From contig NZ_JACDUS010000005.1 in the NCBI RefSeq assembly GCF_013761005.1, positions 62,001 to 126,000 on the forward strand: a DNA stretch of 64,000 bases. The letters run 5' to 3'. The first letter of the stretch is position 1, and every line of letters starts with the position of its first letter. This stretch comes from Desulfosalsimonas propionicica. Lineage in GTDB: Bacteria > Desulfobacterota > Desulfobacteria > Desulfobacterales > Desulfosalsimonadaceae. Below, piece after piece: positions 63,689 through 64,000 of this stretch. The notes below the pieces were generated by a model. That model was not told where the DNA came from and did not search any database. It saw nothing but the letters and a program-made list of their open reading frames with translations. The position numbers were made by a program, and so were the translations under genes.

Positions 63689-64000
63689 ATGACCGACCGC
63701 AAACACCTCACTCCGGTCTCCTTTCACGGAGACACCATTTACACGGTTGAGCACGAGGGCGAACCCTATGCGCCCGTGCGGCCCATTGTGGAAAACATGG
63801 GCCTGGCCTGGCCGCCGCAGCGGGAAAAGCTCAGGCGCCAGGCCGATCGATGGGGGGTGACGATTATCGTTACACCTTCGTCTGGCGGGTCCCAGGAGAC
63901 CGTGTGCATCCCGGTGAGAAAAGTGGCCGGGTTTCTGGCCACCATTAACCACAACAAGGTGAAAAACGGCCTGCGGGCCAAGGTGCTGGCCTATCAGCGG
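63689..64000 (+). CDS. Phage antirepressor N-terminal domain (P22_AR_N-like), 3' truncated by window
   Basis: 104 codons visible from ATG 63689 (GGGAGGG upstream), open at the window end. The segment FHGDTIYTVEHEGEPYAPVR, then PIVENMGLAWPPQREKL and CIPVRKVAGFLATINHNKV, matches the P22 antirepressor N-terminal domain. Antirepressors inactivate CI-type repressors to trigger lytic growth. Confidence 0.85.
   Translation, partial: MTDRKHLTPVSFHGDTIYTVEHEGEPYAPVRPIVENMGLAWPPQREKLRRQADRWGVTIIVTPSSGGSQETVCIPVRKVAGFLATINHNKVKNGLRAKVLAYQR

Larger units (their letters stand above)
50983..64000. mobile_element. Integrated element, probably a prophage, left end to window edge
   Basis: It begins at the tRNA-Lys fragment. 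In order it carries a tyrosine recombinase, a restriction-modification fusion, a GIY-YIG protein, an attC cassette array, and a divergent CI-like/Cro-like regulatory switch with operators. A phage antirepressor is cut by the window end. Base composition is visibly more AT-rich at 52.9-62 kb than in the core genome. Structural phage genes, if any, lie beyond the window. Confidence 0.8.

Overview
The window looks like chromosomal DNA of a Desulfobacterota (deltaproteobacterial, Desulfobacteraceae-like) bacterium. That is inferred from the MglA/Roadblock cluster, a selenocysteine tRNA, the S6-S18-L9-DnaB block, and GC-rich codon use with frequent TTG/GTG starts. No database search was possible, so all family assignments come from motifs read by eye.

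Left and centre (1-50.9 kb) are core genome. From left to right: the end of a dGTPase-like gene; mutS; a lipoprotein N-acetylmuramoyl-L-alanine amidase with a recent internal duplication; purB. A 10-kb cluster of polarity and surface-motility type signalling genes follows (7.5-17.9 kb): Roadblock, an MglA-like GTPase, uncharacterised partners, a zinc-ribbon/HAMP membrane sensor, a response regulator, a PilB-type ATPase, PilZ and an adenylate cyclase. CheW and a chemoreceptor lie next to it on the other strand. After selC come an M20 peptidase, larC, pgpA, thpR, recA and alaS. A minus-strand block holds a YejA-like binding protein, a plant-type dapB, a MurU-AmgK fusion and plsB, followed by rnhA and namZ. 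The MurU-AmgK fusion and NamZ together suggest MurNAc salvage. Next are a divergent dnaA, a glcD-like oxidase, suhB, hflX and the rpsF-rpsR-DUF2232-rplI-dnaB block with a near-consensus promoter, then a DUF882/YcbB cell-wall pair.

Right end (50,983-64,000) is an integrated element, most likely a prophage. It starts at a tRNA-Lys 3' fragment next to a tyrosine recombinase. It contains a single-chain restriction-methylation-specificity protein and a GIY-YIG/DUF4357 protein, which lie between two 23-bp direct repeats. A CI-like S24 repressor, a Cro-like regulator and a truncated antirepressor follow, with the element running off the window.

The most notable feature lies between the recombinase and the repressor (about 58.29-61.70 kb). 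Four minus-strand genes there are separated by sequences with attC architecture: inverted-repeat arms bounded by YAAC and GTTRRRY-type boxes. They form a small integron cassette array without an integron integrase in view (CALIN-like). Its cassettes encode a small exported 4-fold-beta-flower-like protein, a Shedu-type (DUF4263) nuclease, an HNH endonuclease and a membrane-anchored coiled-coil protein. Taken together, the element appears to be a prophage whose accessory site holds both a restriction system and an integron-type array of putative defence genes.
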